The notes: a model not told the origin generated them from the letters alone. A stretch of 64,000 bases of DNA from Paenibacillus sp. JQZ6Y-1 (GCF_040719145.1 NZ_JBFDUZ010000002.1:124001-188000), one strand, 5' to 3'; shown: positions 27,623 to 37,326, numbered from the stretch's first letter. Numbers and translations: made by a program.

Positions 27623-27686
27623 CTCAACCTCTAGGTGGAGATACATTCAACCTATTGGTAGAGTTAGATTTTACCCTATGGCGGTA
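27623..27686. promoter_or_regulatory. Three tandem operator-like palindromes in a divergent promoter
   Basis: CTCAACCTCTAGGTGGAG (27623-27640), CAACCTATTGGTAGAG (27648-27663) and TACCCTATGGCGGTA (27672-27686) share an ACC...GGT dyad with centres about 23 bases apart. The first is an almost perfect 18-base palindrome. Such ACCTC-AGGT dyads are typical of MerR-family sites; MarR/TetR sites are the alternative. They lie between the DHA2 exporter and the membrane protein at 27724. Confidence 0.5.
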
Positions 27687-27723
27687 TCATAAAGGCATAA
27701 CCTTGATACGGGAGATGAGAAGA

Positions 27724-28350
27724 ATGTCCAATCTGTCCAGAATGCTGTTGAACCGCTCTACCATGCTTACGCTTGTTATCAACGGGTTGCTGCCGTGGCT
27801 AGTGTATACGTTGCTGCTGCCGCATATCAACGGATTATTCGCGCTATCGATTGCTACGCTGATTCCGCTACTGGACAACGTACGCAGTATATGGAAGCAT
27901 CGCAAACTGGATGTGTTTGGCGGATTGATGTTGTTCGGATTCGTACTCAGTCTGGTGATGGTATTGCTCGGCGGCAGCGAGAAGCTGCTGATGATGAGAG
28001 AGTCGTTGATTACCGCTGCGGTAGGATTGCTGTTTCTAGGATCGCTTCTGATGCCGCGTCCGTTAATCTTTTATATGGTGAAACGGTTTGCTCGCTCCGT
28101 ATCGCCGGAGGAGAACTGGCAGTATCCGTACTTCCGCCGTATGATGCGCAATATGACATTAATCTGGGGGGGAGGGCTGCTGCTGGAAGTGGGTGTAAAG
28201 ATTCTCATGATCTATGATCTGAGTACCGTACAGGTGCTGGCGCTGTCGACACCGGTATCGCTGGGCATGATCGGATGTATTGTATTGCTGACCATTACAT
28301 ACCGTCGCCGCGCTTCTGTACAGATGAGCAAGCTTAGAGCACAATCCTAA
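27724..28350 (+). CDS. VC0807-like integral membrane protein
   Basis: This 208-residue protein has about five or six hydrophobic segments, including LVINGLLPWLVYTLLLPHI and LFALSIATLIPLLDNVRSIW. That composition recalls the VC0807 family of uncharacterised membrane proteins. GGGAG lies 9 bases before the ATG at 27724; the frame is open further upstream through the operator region, which is not coding. It is divergent from the DHA2 exporter, so the two may respond to the same repressor. Function unknown. Confidence 0.72.
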   Translation: MSNLSRMLLNRSTMLTLVINGLLPWLVYTLLLPHINGLFALSIATLIPLLDNVRSIWKHRKLDVFGGLMLFGFVLSLVMVLLGGSEKLLMMRESLITAAVGLLFLGSLLMPRPLIFYMVKRFARSVSPEENWQYPYFRRMMRNMTLIWGGGLLLEVGVKILMIYDLSTVQVLALSTPVSLGMIGCIVLLTITYRRRASVQMSKLRAQS

Positions 28351-28517
28351 ATGGATAGATTAAATCCATACTAAATCAATTCAAAGTATGTTCACGTATC
28401 CTCCTCTTATTGTGACTATATTCACAATTGCGCTTATATCACCGTGCTATCATGAAATGGTAAAGACAAATCAGTCGCAGTCCAAGCAATTCAAAATAGA
28501 TAGCGGAGGGAATAACG

Positions 28518-29669
28518 ATGAGTACGCATGTGGTATATGTGCCAAGTACAAATCTGATGGGTAAGGGCTGTTTGGCGGAATTGGGCAATGTTATCACCGA
28601 ACCTAGCTTTCAAAAGGCGCTGGTCGTCACTGATCATGTTCTGAATCATAACGGAACGGTGTGCAAGGTGCTGACTGTACTAGAAGGCGCGGATATTGAC
28701 TACAAGGTGTACGACAACGTTAAGCCGAATCCAACGACCCGCAATGTGTATGACGGTGTAAAGGTATACCGCGATCATCACTGCGATTTTATCATCTCCA
28801 TCGGTGGCGGCTCTCCGCAGGATGCTGCCAAAGCGATCGGTCTGTATCTAAACAACGGCGGCGATCTACGGAATTACGAGGGCGTGGGCAAAACGCAAAA
28901 CAAATCTGTGCCGATTGTAGCAATCAACACTACCGCAGGCACATCGAGCGAATATACAATCAACTATGTCATCACCGACGAAGAGCGCGGTGTGAAGATG
29001 GTTATGGTCGACAAAAACTGCCTTGTCACCATCTCCGTCAACGATCCTGAGCTGATGGTGGACAAACCGGCAGATCTGACCGCTGCCACTGGTATGGACG
29101 CGCTGACACATGCGATCGAAGCGATTGTCACACCGGGCGCCTTTACCGTTACCGATGCAACGGCTCTGGCAGCAGTCGAGATTATTTTCAAATATCTGCC
29201 GCGTGCTGTGCGCAACGGGCACGATATTGAAGCGCGTGAGCAGATGAGCTATGCGATGTTCCTCGCTGGGCTGGCATTTAACAATGCAGGTCTTGGTTAT
29301 GTACATGCGATGGCGCACCAGCTGGGCGGCATCTATGATCTTCCGCACGGGGTCTGCAATGCGATGCTGCTGCCGATCGTCGAGAATGAGAATGCCAAAC
29401 ACGATGCTTCCAAATTCCGCCGTATCGCTTGTGCCGCTGGTATCGACCCTACCGACAAGTCCGATCTGCGCTGCGCTGAAGAGCTGATTGGTGCCATCCG
29501 TATGCTAGCAGAGGAAGTGGGTATTCCGTCCAAATTAACACAACTCGGTGTCGAGCAGGTCGATCTGGAACTACTTGCTGATCATGCAATGCAGGACGCC
29601 TGCGCACCCGGCAACCCGTATCAGCCGGACAAGCAGGAAGTCATGCGCATGTTTCAGGAGATTTTGTGA
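28518..29669 (+). CDS. Iron-containing alcohol dehydrogenase
   Basis: This 383-residue cytoplasmic group III dehydrogenase interconverts alcohols and aldehydes with NAD(P). The cofactor motif is IGGGSPQDAAKAIG (residues 95-108). Metal ligands are Asp194 and His198 (TGMDALTHAIEA), His263 and His277 (GYVHAMAHQLGG and LPHGVCNA). Length and motifs fit the methanol/1,3-propanediol/butanol dehydrogenase branch; the substrate cannot be read from sequence. GGAGGG lies 8 bases before the ATG. It stands alone, 370 bases after the membrane protein. Confidence 0.94.
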   Translation: MSTHVVYVPSTNLMGKGCLAELGNVITEPSFQKALVVTDHVLNHNGTVCKVLTVLEGADIDYKVYDNVKPNPTTRNVYDGVKVYRDHHCDFIISIGGGSPQDAAKAIGLYLNNGGDLRNYEGVGKTQNKSVPIVAINTTAGTSSEYTINYVITDEERGVKMVMVDKNCLVTISVNDPELMVDKPADLTAATGMDALTHAIEAIVTPGAFTVTDATALAAVEIIFKYLPRAVRNGHDIEAREQMSYAMFLAGLAFNNAGLGYVHAMAHQLGGIYDLPHGVCNAMLLPIVENENAKHDASKFRRIACAAGIDPTDKSDLRCAEELIGAIRMLAEEVGIPSKLTQLGVEQVDLELLADHAMQDACAPGNPYQPDKQEVMRMFQEIL

Positions 29670-29777
29670 TCAAATAGATTGTGTGATCCTCAAGTTCCGC
29701 AATACGAGTCTATTCTGTTTATTTATCATGGACAATGTGTAGGAAAAGATCGCTGTACCAACATCATACTTCTCGCG

Positions 29778-29816
29778 AAGCCGTCTTTTGTTCCAACATG
29801 GAGCAGAAGGCGGCTT
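29778..29816 (+). terminator. 17-bp hairpin after the alcohol dehydrogenase
   Basis: AAGCCGTCTTTTGTTCC (29778-29794) pairs with GGAGCAGAAGGCGGCTT (29800-29816) with three G-T pairs. A T-rich stretch follows after a few bases. The remainder of the 29670-30016 gap shows no gene. Confidence 0.65.
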
Positions 29817-30016
29817 TACGTTTGTGCTTTCCTTTTTGGCGGCTCACTGGAGCAGCATTCTGTTCCTGTCACTACATATTCCTTGTATAAAATACAGCGA
29901 AACTTTCATTCCACCCTTTAAACTTGTGCTCACTATTGATAGCATAGAGCTACGGATGAAACCGAACAAATGCACCCCTATTCACATATACATCATACCC
30001 CATTAGGAGATGAACG

Positions 30017-30559
30017 ATGAACACAATGATTACGGTTGAGCATGTACTGATCGCTGATAGTAAAGGCAGCTTTGTCACCCGTCCGCTGCCGGAAATTCAA
30101 GTTGAGCTGGCAGGTATTCCGGGCGACCGCCATTACGGGCTGCTGCGTCCTGCGGATGTACGCCAGAAAATATACAAACGTGGCACGATGATCGCCAATC
30201 GTCGCCAGGTTAGCATCGTCTCGTACGAAGAATGCGTAGAGATCGCTTCCCGTATGAAGCTACCAGAGATTCAGGCGGAGTGGCTGGGCGCAAATATCAT
30301 GTTAAAAGGGCTGGATTCGCTCACTTCGTTGCCCATCGGTACGCGAATCCTATTCCCAGATGGTACTGGGCTTATCTGTGAAGGCGAGAATCCGCCATGT
30401 ATATTGCCGGGGAAAGTGATCGAGAGCATCAGCGGTATCGAAAAAATCAAATCACGCTTCGTTCCTGCTGCCAAAAAACGTCGTGGCATTGTCTGCTCAG
30501 TAGAGCGCGAAGGTGTCATCCGTCAGGGAGATGAAGTTCGCATCATTGTACCGAATTGA
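30017..30559 (+). CDS. MOSC domain protein
   Basis: This 180-residue protein has a MOSC domain (molybdenum-cofactor sulfurase C-terminal), a beta-barrel sulfur-carrier fold with a conserved Cys. Characteristic segments are LAGIPGDRHYGLLRPA near residue 35, RQVSIVSYEE, EWLGANIMLKGL and GENPPCILPGKVI. The last carries the conserved Cys near residue 123. Stand-alone MOSC proteins such as YuaD, YiiM and YflK act on N-hydroxylated compounds or transfer sulfur. AGGAG lies just upstream. The SNF2 helicase gene begins 36 bases later, so the two may be co-transcribed. Confidence 0.85.
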   Translation: MNTMITVEHVLIADSKGSFVTRPLPEIQVELAGIPGDRHYGLLRPADVRQKIYKRGTMIANRRQVSIVSYEECVEIASRMKLPEIQAEWLGANIMLKGLDSLTSLPIGTRILFPDGTGLICEGENPPCILPGKVIESISGIEKIKSRFVPAAKKRRGIVCSVEREGVIRQGDEVRIIVPN

Positions 30560-30595
30560 CGATGTTGCAGTGAAGCAAGGAAGGAGCTTTCATTG

Positions 30596-33500
30596 ATGAG
30601 TCATACACTTCGACTGTCCACTATTCAGCAATGGTGTGGCAAAACATCCTACAATAAAGGCATGTCCTATTACCGGGAAGGCAAAGTTGGCTTTACGGTG
30701 TACAACGATGCTCTGCTGCACTATGAAGCAGATGTACAGATCAAAGCTAACGAGATCGAGCATGTCTCGCTGCATATGGAGGAGGGCGGCGATGTGCAGG
30801 CAGTCTGCACATGTCCAACCTTGTCATCGTACCGCTATTATTGTCAGCATATTGCGGCGGTTATGATTCATGTACATGAATCCCGACTACGTGAGGAGCC
30901 GCCGCAGCTCATTGCGCCGCGTATTACCGAGTCCACAGCCGAATCGACGCAGCAGATGGCGCACATCAGCCAACGCCAATCGACCACGTCTCCCCATAGT
31001 AAACCAGCAAGCCCAGATGCCGATTCCGAAGCAACGACCTTCACCCATGATCTATCCGCGATGAATGAGCAGCAGCTTGCTGGGGAATTGCTGAGTCTGT
31101 TTGCTGCCCCACCTCAGCGTGCAGCTGGACGACGGCGTTATTTGGAAACGCGGGACGAGCTGGCGGTAGAGTTTATTTGTCGTCCGGTTGCGTATGGCAA
31201 TGGTCAATATCGGCTAGGCATCGAAATGAAGGCAGGACCGAAGCGACTGTATATTGTGCGTCAGCTGCGTAGTCTGTTGGATAGCATTCGTCGCCGCGAA
31301 AGCTACCCCTTAACCGCTCGCTTCAGCTACGACCCAGAACTGCATAGCTTTACTCATGCAGACAACGAGGTTATTCGTCAGCTGCTGCATATTTTCGAGG
31401 ATGAGCAGCCAGACGAACTACACAGTAGCCACAGGCAGCATAATCATTCAGCATTCACAGCTACAACGCCAGCAGGTAGAAGCTCTACCTCTGCTCGTGC
31501 GATCCCTGCACCTCGAGGGAAAACAGGCAAAAGCACGTTGTCCGCTACCAACGAACGGATGCTGATCATTCCCGTATCCCACTGGCATGTGCTGCTAACG
31601 GCGCTGCGTCAATGCCCTTCGGCACGAATTGCAGTCGGTGAGCAGGAGTTGCCACTGATCTGTCAGCAGGGCATGCTGCCCCTACATTTTGCGCTGGATG
31701 CTGCCCCTACGTTTCGCCAAGGCAATCACAATGGCACAAGCAAGGGCGACCGTCGCAGTGAATTGATCGTACGCGGCTTGCAGTCGATGATTGTATTGGA
31801 GGCATATGGTGCGGTATTGAACGGAGCGGAGCTGTGGTTGCTAGAGGAAGACCTATGTCGCCGATTGAGCGGCTTGCAGACGCTACTGCATTATGGCAAT
31901 GGACAGGATGGCGAACAGCGATTGACCTTATCTTCGGAGCAGCTAGAGCCATTTGTACAGCAGGTGATCCCGGGGTTGATGAAGCTAGGAACCGTGCAAC
32001 TGACCCGCGGCGTATCCGACCGGATTGTACAGACACCGCTGCAAGCTAGATTGTATCTGGATCGGGTACGGGATCGATTACTGGCAGGGCTGGAATTTCA
32101 ATATGGCGATGTGGTGCTGAATCCATTGGAGCCGGAGCAAGGCAAGGATGAGCAAGAGCGTATTCTACTGCGTGACGGTGAACGAGAAGAGCGGATTTTG
32201 CAGATCATGGAGGAAGCCGAGTTTACTGCGACCGAAGGCGGTTATTTTCTGACCGACGAAGACGCGGAGTATGAATTTCTGTATCGTACCGTGCCTAAGC
32301 TGGAAAAGCTGCTGCATGTGTACGCCACCTCGATCGTCAAGGCGCGTATTCAGAATCCGTTATCTCCGCCACGGTTGAGTGTGCATACCGATCATCGGCA
32401 TGATTGGCTGGATTTCAAATTTCAGCTGGATGGCATTCCCGAAGCCGCCATTATTGATGTACTGCAATCGCTGAAGGAGCAGCGTCGGTATCATCGACTG
32501 CCGAATGGATCGTTTTTGCCGCTGGAAGATGAGGCATTCCAACAGGTTGCCGATTTTATCCGTAAAACAGGGATGGCGCAACCAGACGATGTAGAGCAGC
32601 CGCTGGAACAAGGCATTTTATTCAAGCTACCAGTCATGTACGGGATTGAGACGCTGGATGTGCAGGATGAAAATGAATATATACGCTTTGATCGTTCGGT
32701 CCGCCGACTGCTGGACAGCATCAAGCATCCGGGTCGGCACGATGAGCCGGTTCCTGCTTCGCTGGAGCATGTGCTGCGGGATTATCAGCATGCGGGATAC
32801 CAGTGGATGCGCACGCTAGCACGATACGGCTTTGGCGGTATTTTGGCAGACGATATGGGACTTGGCAAAACGCTGCAAAGCATATCTTTTATTCTATCTA
32901 TGGCAGACGATATTCGTCGCAGCGGTCGTCCAGTGCTCGTCGTAACCCCTTCGTCCCTCGTCTACAACTGGCAGTATGAGCTTCAGCGGTTTGCCCCAGA
33001 GCTGAAGGTGCTGCTAATTGATGGCAGCAAGGAGGTACGAACCCAGCGCTGGCAGCAAGTGCTAGCCCAAGAGCCGGACACCTATGAGCAGTATGTTGGT
33101 ACAGAGCAGCAGCCCTTCGATGTGATCATCACCTCGTATCCGCTACTACGCCGTGATATTGAGCTGGCAGGCACGCATGCGTACCATACGCTGATCGTGG
33201 ATGAAGCGCAAAATTTCAAAAATGCACTGACGCAGACTGCACGTGCTGTGAGCAAGATTCAGGCGAAGCATCGTTTTGCGCTGACTGGCACACCGATTGA
33301 AAATTCCGCCTATGAGCTGTGGTCGATCATGCATGTCATCATGCCGAAGCTGCTAGGAACACGCAAGCATTTTGCCGATCTGGATCATACGGTGATTGCG
33401 GCGCGTATTCGTCCCTTTGTACTGCGGCGCATGAAGTCACAAGTGCTGCACGAATTACCGGACAAGCAGGAGACGACGCTCGTATCGGAACTGCTGCCGG

Positions 33501-34183
33501 AACAGAAGACGCTATACGCTGCTTATCTGGCACAGCTACAACAGGATACACTGGAACATCTGTATGAGAAGAACTTTGCTGAGAATCAGATTCGGATTCT
33601 CGCTGGATTGACCCGTTTGCGGCAACTATGTTGTGATCCTTCATTGTTTGTGGAAGGGTATGAGGGTGGTTCTGCCAAGCTGGAGCAATTACTGGAAGTG
33701 GTGCAGGATTATCGTGATTCCGGTCGTCGTATGCTGATCTTTTCACAGTTTACCAGCATGCTGAAGATTATCGGTGACCGACTGCGAGAACAGCAGACTT
33801 CTTATTTTTACCTAGACGGAAATACCCCGTCCGCCGAGCGGTTGGAGCTGTGTCAACGATTCAATGAAGGGGAAAAGGATGTATTTCTGATTTCGCTAAA
33901 AGCGGGAGGAACTGGGTTGAATCTGACTGGGGCGGATACGGTGATTTTGTACGATCTGTGGTGGAATCCGGCAGTAGAGGAGCAGGCTGCCGATCGTGCG
34001 CATCGGATGGGGCAGCGCAACAAGGTGCAGGTGATCCGTCTGGTCGCGCGTGGAACAGTAGAGGAGACGATGCTAGAACTACAGCAGACCAAAAAGGAAT
34101 TGGTACAGCAAATGATCCAGCCCGGTCAGGCAAAGCTATCGGCACTGACAGAGCAGGACATTCGGGAGCTGTTAATGATTTGA
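30596..34183 (+). CDS. SWIM zinc-finger SNF2-family helicase
   Basis: This 1195-residue DNA-dependent ATPase starts at the ATG at 30596, with GGAG 9 bases upstream; a TTG at 30593 is possible. An N-terminal SWIM zinc finger is complete: Cys71, Cys73, Cys83 and His85 (CxCx9CxH). A low-complexity Ser/Thr/Gln linker (about 100-150) and a SNF2-associated middle domain follow. The ATPase core begins near residue 725. It has Walker A DDMGLGKT (Lys758), motif II DEAQN, motif III ALTGTPIEN, and motifs V-VI (LKAGGTGLNLTGAD and ADRAHRMGQ). Bacterial relatives remodel or translocate on DNA and are linked to genome maintenance. It fuses what the pair at 1-1454 encodes as two proteins. Confidence 0.94.
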   Translation: MSHTLRLSTIQQWCGKTSYNKGMSYYREGKVGFTVYNDALLHYEADVQIKANEIEHVSLHMEEGGDVQAVCTCPTLSSYRYYCQHIAAVMIHVHESRLREEPPQLIAPRITESTAESTQQMAHISQRQSTTSPHSKPASPDADSEATTFTHDLSAMNEQQLAGELLSLFAAPPQRAAGRRRYLETRDELAVEFICRPVAYGNGQYRLGIEMKAGPKRLYIVRQLRSLLDSIRRRESYPLTARFSYDPELHSFTHADNEVIRQLLHIFEDEQPDELHSSHRQHNHSAFTATTPAGRSSTSARAIPAPRGKTGKSTLSATNERMLIIPVSHWHVLLTALRQCPSARIAVGEQELPLICQQGMLPLHFALDAAPTFRQGNHNGTSKGDRRSELIVRGLQSMIVLEAYGAVLNGAELWLLEEDLCRRLSGLQTLLHYGNGQDGEQRLTLSSEQLEPFVQQVIPGLMKLGTVQLTRGVSDRIVQTPLQARLYLDRVRDRLLAGLEFQYGDVVLNPLEPEQGKDEQERILLRDGEREERILQIMEEAEFTATEGGYFLTDEDAEYEFLYRTVPKLEKLLHVYATSIVKARIQNPLSPPRLSVHTDHRHDWLDFKFQLDGIPEAAIIDVLQSLKEQRRYHRLPNGSFLPLEDEAFQQVADFIRKTGMAQPDDVEQPLEQGILFKLPVMYGIETLDVQDENEYIRFDRSVRRLLDSIKHPGRHDEPVPASLEHVLRDYQHAGYQWMRTLARYGFGGILADDMGLGKTLQSISFILSMADDIRRSGRPVLVVTPSSLVYNWQYELQRFAPELKVLLIDGSKEVRTQRWQQVLAQEPDTYEQYVGTEQQPFDVIITSYPLLRRDIELAGTHAYHTLIVDEAQNFKNALTQTARAVSKIQAKHRFALTGTPIENSAYELWSIMHVIMPKLLGTRKHFADLDHTVIAARIRPFVLRRMKSQVLHELPDKQETTLVSELLPEQKTLYAAYLAQLQQDTLEHLYEKNFAENQIRILAGLTRLRQLCCDPSLFVEGYEGGSAKLEQLLEVVQDYRDSGRRMLIFSQFTSMLKIIGDRLREQQTSYFYLDGNTPSAERLELCQRFNEGEKDVFLISLKAGGTGLNLTGADTVILYDLWWNPAVEEQAADRAHRMGQRNKVQVIRLVARGTVEETMLELQQTKKELVQQMIQPGQAKLSALTEQDIRELLMI

Positions 34184-34214
34184 TATGGTGTTTTTGATTG
34201 GATTGCAATCAAGT

Positions 34215-35339
34215 TCAGACGGTTGCTGAGGGCATATGCGAATTCATGCCCTCCACCTCGGTAATCATCACGGAATGATGGGCGAGCAGATCAAGGTCGA
34301 ATGGAGCCGCGAGACGCTCGCCTTGTTCATTAAACAGGATGCGTACAATTGGACGCTGCGGAATCTCGGAGTGAATATGCACCACAACGCCTTTGAAGCC
34401 ATTGCTGAGTGTCACGGTCACACCAATCGGATAAATGGCGATTCGACTTTTGAATACTTCCAGCATGGAACGATCGTACAGCGTGCCGGAACCAGAATAC
34501 AGCACATCCAGTGCCTGATGCGGCAGCATAGCAGCACGGTACACACGGCTGGTAGTTAGCGCATCGTAGGAATCAGCGATACCAATCCATTTCGCATAAT
34601 CGTGAATGTCGGGTTCTTTGATTCCGCGTGGATAGCCACTTCCATTCAAGCGCTCATGATGCTGATAAGCACAATGGGCAGCCAGCAGTGGAATACCGGG
34701 TTCATCCTTGAGGATTTTGAAGCCGTATTCGGTATGCAGCTTAATCGTGTTGTATTCGTCATCAGTCAGCTTACCGGGCTTGAACAGAATGTCGTCTGGG
34801 ATATATGCTTTGCCGACATCATGTAGTAAGGAACCGATACCTAGCACACGAAGCTCATCCGTAGAATAGCCGTGCACCTTGCCCAGCAGCAATGTATAAA
34901 TGCAAACATTCAAGGAGTGATGATACAGATAGTGATCCTTGGTGTGCATACTCATCAGCATGACCATCACTTCTGGATTGCTGCTCAGTTCTTTCAATAT
35001 GGTATCGACAATACCGGCAAATGACTTGCCAATAACTGGATACATCTTCTTTTGCACATGCGGATCGGCAAGGCTGCAAAATTGCGTACGGATTTCCTTG
35101 AGTGCTCTGCGTTTGGTTTCGGCGGAGATAATATCCTCTGCCATCACGTCATCGGTATCCTTGTCCTGAATATAGACATAATCCAACCCGTGATTATACA
35201 GTTTTCGGATGATACCGGATGTTAGCTCAGCACTTTCCGCCAGCAGTACGACACCTTCGTCATTATAGATTTTTTTGGCCAGTCGCATCCCGGGTTGGAG
35301 CGAAGTAATCGGTAATAGCCTCAATATAGTCACTTCCAT
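34215..35339 (-). CDS. HD-GYP domain cyclic-di-GMP phosphodiesterase
   Basis: This 374-residue soluble protein has an N-terminal region of about 125 residues with a beta-rich start (ITSLQPGMRLAKKIYNDEGV) and an HD-GYP domain. The metal-binding pair is His173-Asp174 in LLHDVGKAYIPDD. HHERLNGSGYPRG (227-239) is the GYP element. The downstream Asp in IGIADSYDALTTSR and the HHSLNV helix are also present, so all catalytic metal ligands seem intact. It should degrade cyclic-di-GMP to pGpG/GMP, opposing the GGDEF enzyme at 1711. The ribosome site before 35339 is weak and the exact start is less certain. Confidence 0.9.
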   Translation of the reverse strand: MEVTILRLLPITSLQPGMRLAKKIYNDEGVVLLAESAELTSGIIRKLYNHGLDYVYIQDKDTDDVMAEDIISAETKRRALKEIRTQFCSLADPHVQKKMYPVIGKSFAGIVDTILKELSSNPEVMVMLMSMHTKDHYLYHHSLNVCIYTLLLGKVHGYSTDELRVLGIGSLLHDVGKAYIPDDILFKPGKLTDDEYNTIKLHTEYGFKILKDEPGIPLLAAHCAYQHHERLNGSGYPRGIKEPDIHDYAKWIGIADSYDALTTSRVYRAAMLPHQALDVLYSGSGTLYDRSMLEVFKSRIAIYPIGVTVTLSNGFKGVVVHIHSEIPQRPIVRILFNEQGERLAAPFDLDLLAHHSVMITEVEGMNSHMPSATV

Positions 35340-35703
35340 CTATTCAGGAATTATCAAGATCAGCATATCATTTGCGGTCATGAAGTTATAACTGCTGAAG
35401 CATGATATGTATGTATGGGGAACGATATAAAGGAAGATATGTGCAGATCTAGTAGAACGTTATCAGAAATGTATAAAAGAAAAGATATACTATATATCGT
35501 CAGACAAGCGTAAATCTATAATGATTATAGGACGGATTTTTAAAATGCGATAGACTTCGGGGGGAAAGTTTGATGGAGAAGTAACAAATTGATCAACTTA
35601 TCTATCTGGAAGTGCCTAATCTGTATAAATAAGGGTAAGTGTATACATCTATTTTCACCAATGCGTGATTAAAGGAAACAATATATAGCAAAGGAGAGAA
35701 AAT
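35340..35703. promoter_or_regulatory. Divergent intergenic region with a sigma-D-like minus-strand site
   Basis: No gene is visible in this AT-rich 364-base gap. On the minus strand TATA (35520-35517), 15 bases and GACGATAT (35501-35494) resemble a sigma-D promoter with one mismatch in each box, about 155 bases before the HD-GYP start. GGAGAG before 35704 is the SDR ribosome site. Confidence 0.35.
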
Positions 35704-36492
35704 ATGGAAACGAATTTAGCTGGAAAAAGTGTGTTTGTTGCGGCGGGCAGCAAGGGTTTGGGGCGAGCAAGTGCATTGGAATTTGCTCGCGAAGGCGCGC
35801 AGGTGACAATCGCTAGCCGCAACGCAGAGCATCTTCAACAGGCAGCCGCCGAGATTAAACAAATTACTGGTCAGAATGTGCATCAGGTTGTGATGGATGT
35901 AAGCGATGGTGAGCAAATTCAGCAGGCGCTGCATGAGGCGGTGCGTCATTATGGGCGATTGGATGTGCTGGTTACGAATGCTGGCGGACCGCGTAGTGGG
36001 ACATTTGCCGATATGGACGATGCCGCATGGCAGCAAGCATTTGAAGCCAATTTGCTCAGTACGATTCGGTTAATCCGAGCAGCGCTCCCCTTTTTACAGC
36101 AGGCGGGTGAGAGTCGGATTGTCAATATCGCGTCCACTTCAGTTAAGCAGCCGATTGATGGCTTAATTCTGTCGAATGTGTATCGCGCAGGTATTCAAGC
36201 GCTCACCAAGACACTGGCGTCGGAATATGCCGATGCTGGTGTGCTGATCAATACGGTTGCGCCGGGGCGCATCGCCACAGATCGCGTGATGGAGTTGGAC
36301 AGTCAACATGCGAGTAGTCAAGGCATACCACTAGAACAGGTACAGGCGGACGCGGTACGCTCTATTCCGCTCGGTCGTTTGGGTACACCAGAGGAATTTG
36401 GACGGATGGTCATGTTCTACGGTTCCTTTGCGAATACGTATGTAACGGGGCAATCGCTGATTGTGGATGGCGGGGCAATTCGGGCATTCTAA
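35704..36492 (+). CDS. SDR family oxidoreductase with atypical active site
   Basis: This 262-residue short-chain dehydrogenase/reductase has a Rossmann fold. The nucleotide site AAGSKGLG (13-20), NAGG (92-95) and the C-terminal SLIVDGGAIRAF are all typical. The catalytic Ser is present (about Ser144, NIASTSVKQP). The place of the YxxxK pair is occupied by Ser157-Asn-Val-Tyr-Arg161 (LSNVYRAGIQALTKTL), so Tyr becomes Ser and Lys becomes Arg. An SDR branch with 'SVKQP...LSN..RAG' is widespread in Bacillales and may use another mechanism or bind without reducing. AAAGGAGAG precedes the ATG. Single gene. Confidence 0.88.
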   Translation: METNLAGKSVFVAAGSKGLGRASALEFAREGAQVTIASRNAEHLQQAAAEIKQITGQNVHQVVMDVSDGEQIQQALHEAVRHYGRLDVLVTNAGGPRSGTFADMDDAAWQQAFEANLLSTIRLIRAALPFLQQAGESRIVNIASTSVKQPIDGLILSNVYRAGIQALTKTLASEYADAGVLINTVAPGRIATDRVMELDSQHASSQGIPLEQVQADAVRSIPLGRLGTPEEFGRMVMFYGSFANTYVTGQSLIVDGGAIRAF

Positions 36493-36594
36493 TAAACCCA
36501 CATAACCAAACAAAGAACTCACATACATTCTCACAATCTCACTTTCCATCATGTGACGATATTGTGTCATGTTTATGGTATTATGGATGAAAGT

Positions 36595-36627
36595 AGACCG
36601 AAATCTGCGGATTTTGGTCTTTTTTTT
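36595..36627 (+). terminator. Terminator after the SDR gene
   Basis: AGACCGAAATC (36595-36605) pairs with GATTTTGGTCT (36610-36620) and a run of seven or more T follows. Confidence 0.85.
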
Positions 36628-36881
36628 GTCTTTCAAACGATAAAAATCGACTTTTTTCAATAAAGGTAGTATAAAATAACTATAAACACATTTTATTTTT
36701 TGTGATTTAATACACTATATCTTTGTTTTCAAACATGTTATTATGTGTATCAGTTGTTTCACCGAATGTCATCCGCTGACAATGCAGATTGAAGATAGGT
36801 TTTCGTACATAAATGCCGCATATTGGTTATTTAAATTATCATCAATCTGACATGATTATTATAAAAAAGGAGTTGTGTACT

Positions 36882-37211
36882 GTGAGTAATGTGAGTCTGA
36901 ACAATGTAGGGATTTGGGAATTGGTTGAGCCGGGCGTTCGCCGCAAAGTATTTGAACCGGGGCAGTCGCTGATGATGATGGAAGTGCATTTTGAAGCAGG
37001 TTCCAAAAGCAGCGAGCATTCCCACCCCCATGAGCAAATGAGCTATTGCATGAAAGGGCGCTTCCAGTTTGTGATCGACGGCGAAGTGCATGAGCTGCAT
37101 GCAGGCAAAGCATTGGCTATTCCTGCTGGAGCGCTGCATTCGGCTAAGGCGCTTGCGCCGGGAATCCTGCTGGACTCCTTTACTCCATTACGCGAAGACC
37201 TGTTGAGCTAA
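36882..37211 (+). CDS. Small cupin-domain protein (GTG start)
   Basis: This 109-residue single-domain cupin starts at a GTG at 36882 with GGAG 9 bases upstream; an upstream in-frame ATG at 36813 has no ribosome site. The metal-binding motif 1 is HSHPHEQMSYCMKGRFQF (His, His and Glu ligands), and motif 2 is AIPAGALHSAKAL (His). Such proteins bind a metal and small carboxylates or sugars; some are KdgF-like enzymes that open uronate rings, others are sensors. No partner gene is adjacent, so the substrate is open. A terminator follows. Confidence 0.82.
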   Translation: MSNVSLNNVGIWELVEPGVRRKVFEPGQSLMMMEVHFEAGSKSSEHSHPHEQMSYCMKGRFQFVIDGEVHELHAGKALAIPAGALHSAKALAPGILLDSFTPLREDLLS

Positions 37212-37326
37212 TCCTCAAGCCAAACGTAAGAACATCATCGTGGATCACAAACGGAATCATGGACCCCACTCCATGAATCGTTCTGTAGGTGATTATCCTG
37301 TTGCTGTATAAGAAGCTGTACATGAC

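Noticed and set aside
36331-36660. 109-codon minus-strand frame at the SDR 3' end
   Set aside because: It reads through the terminator hairpin and the end of the SDR gene; no protein-like features.
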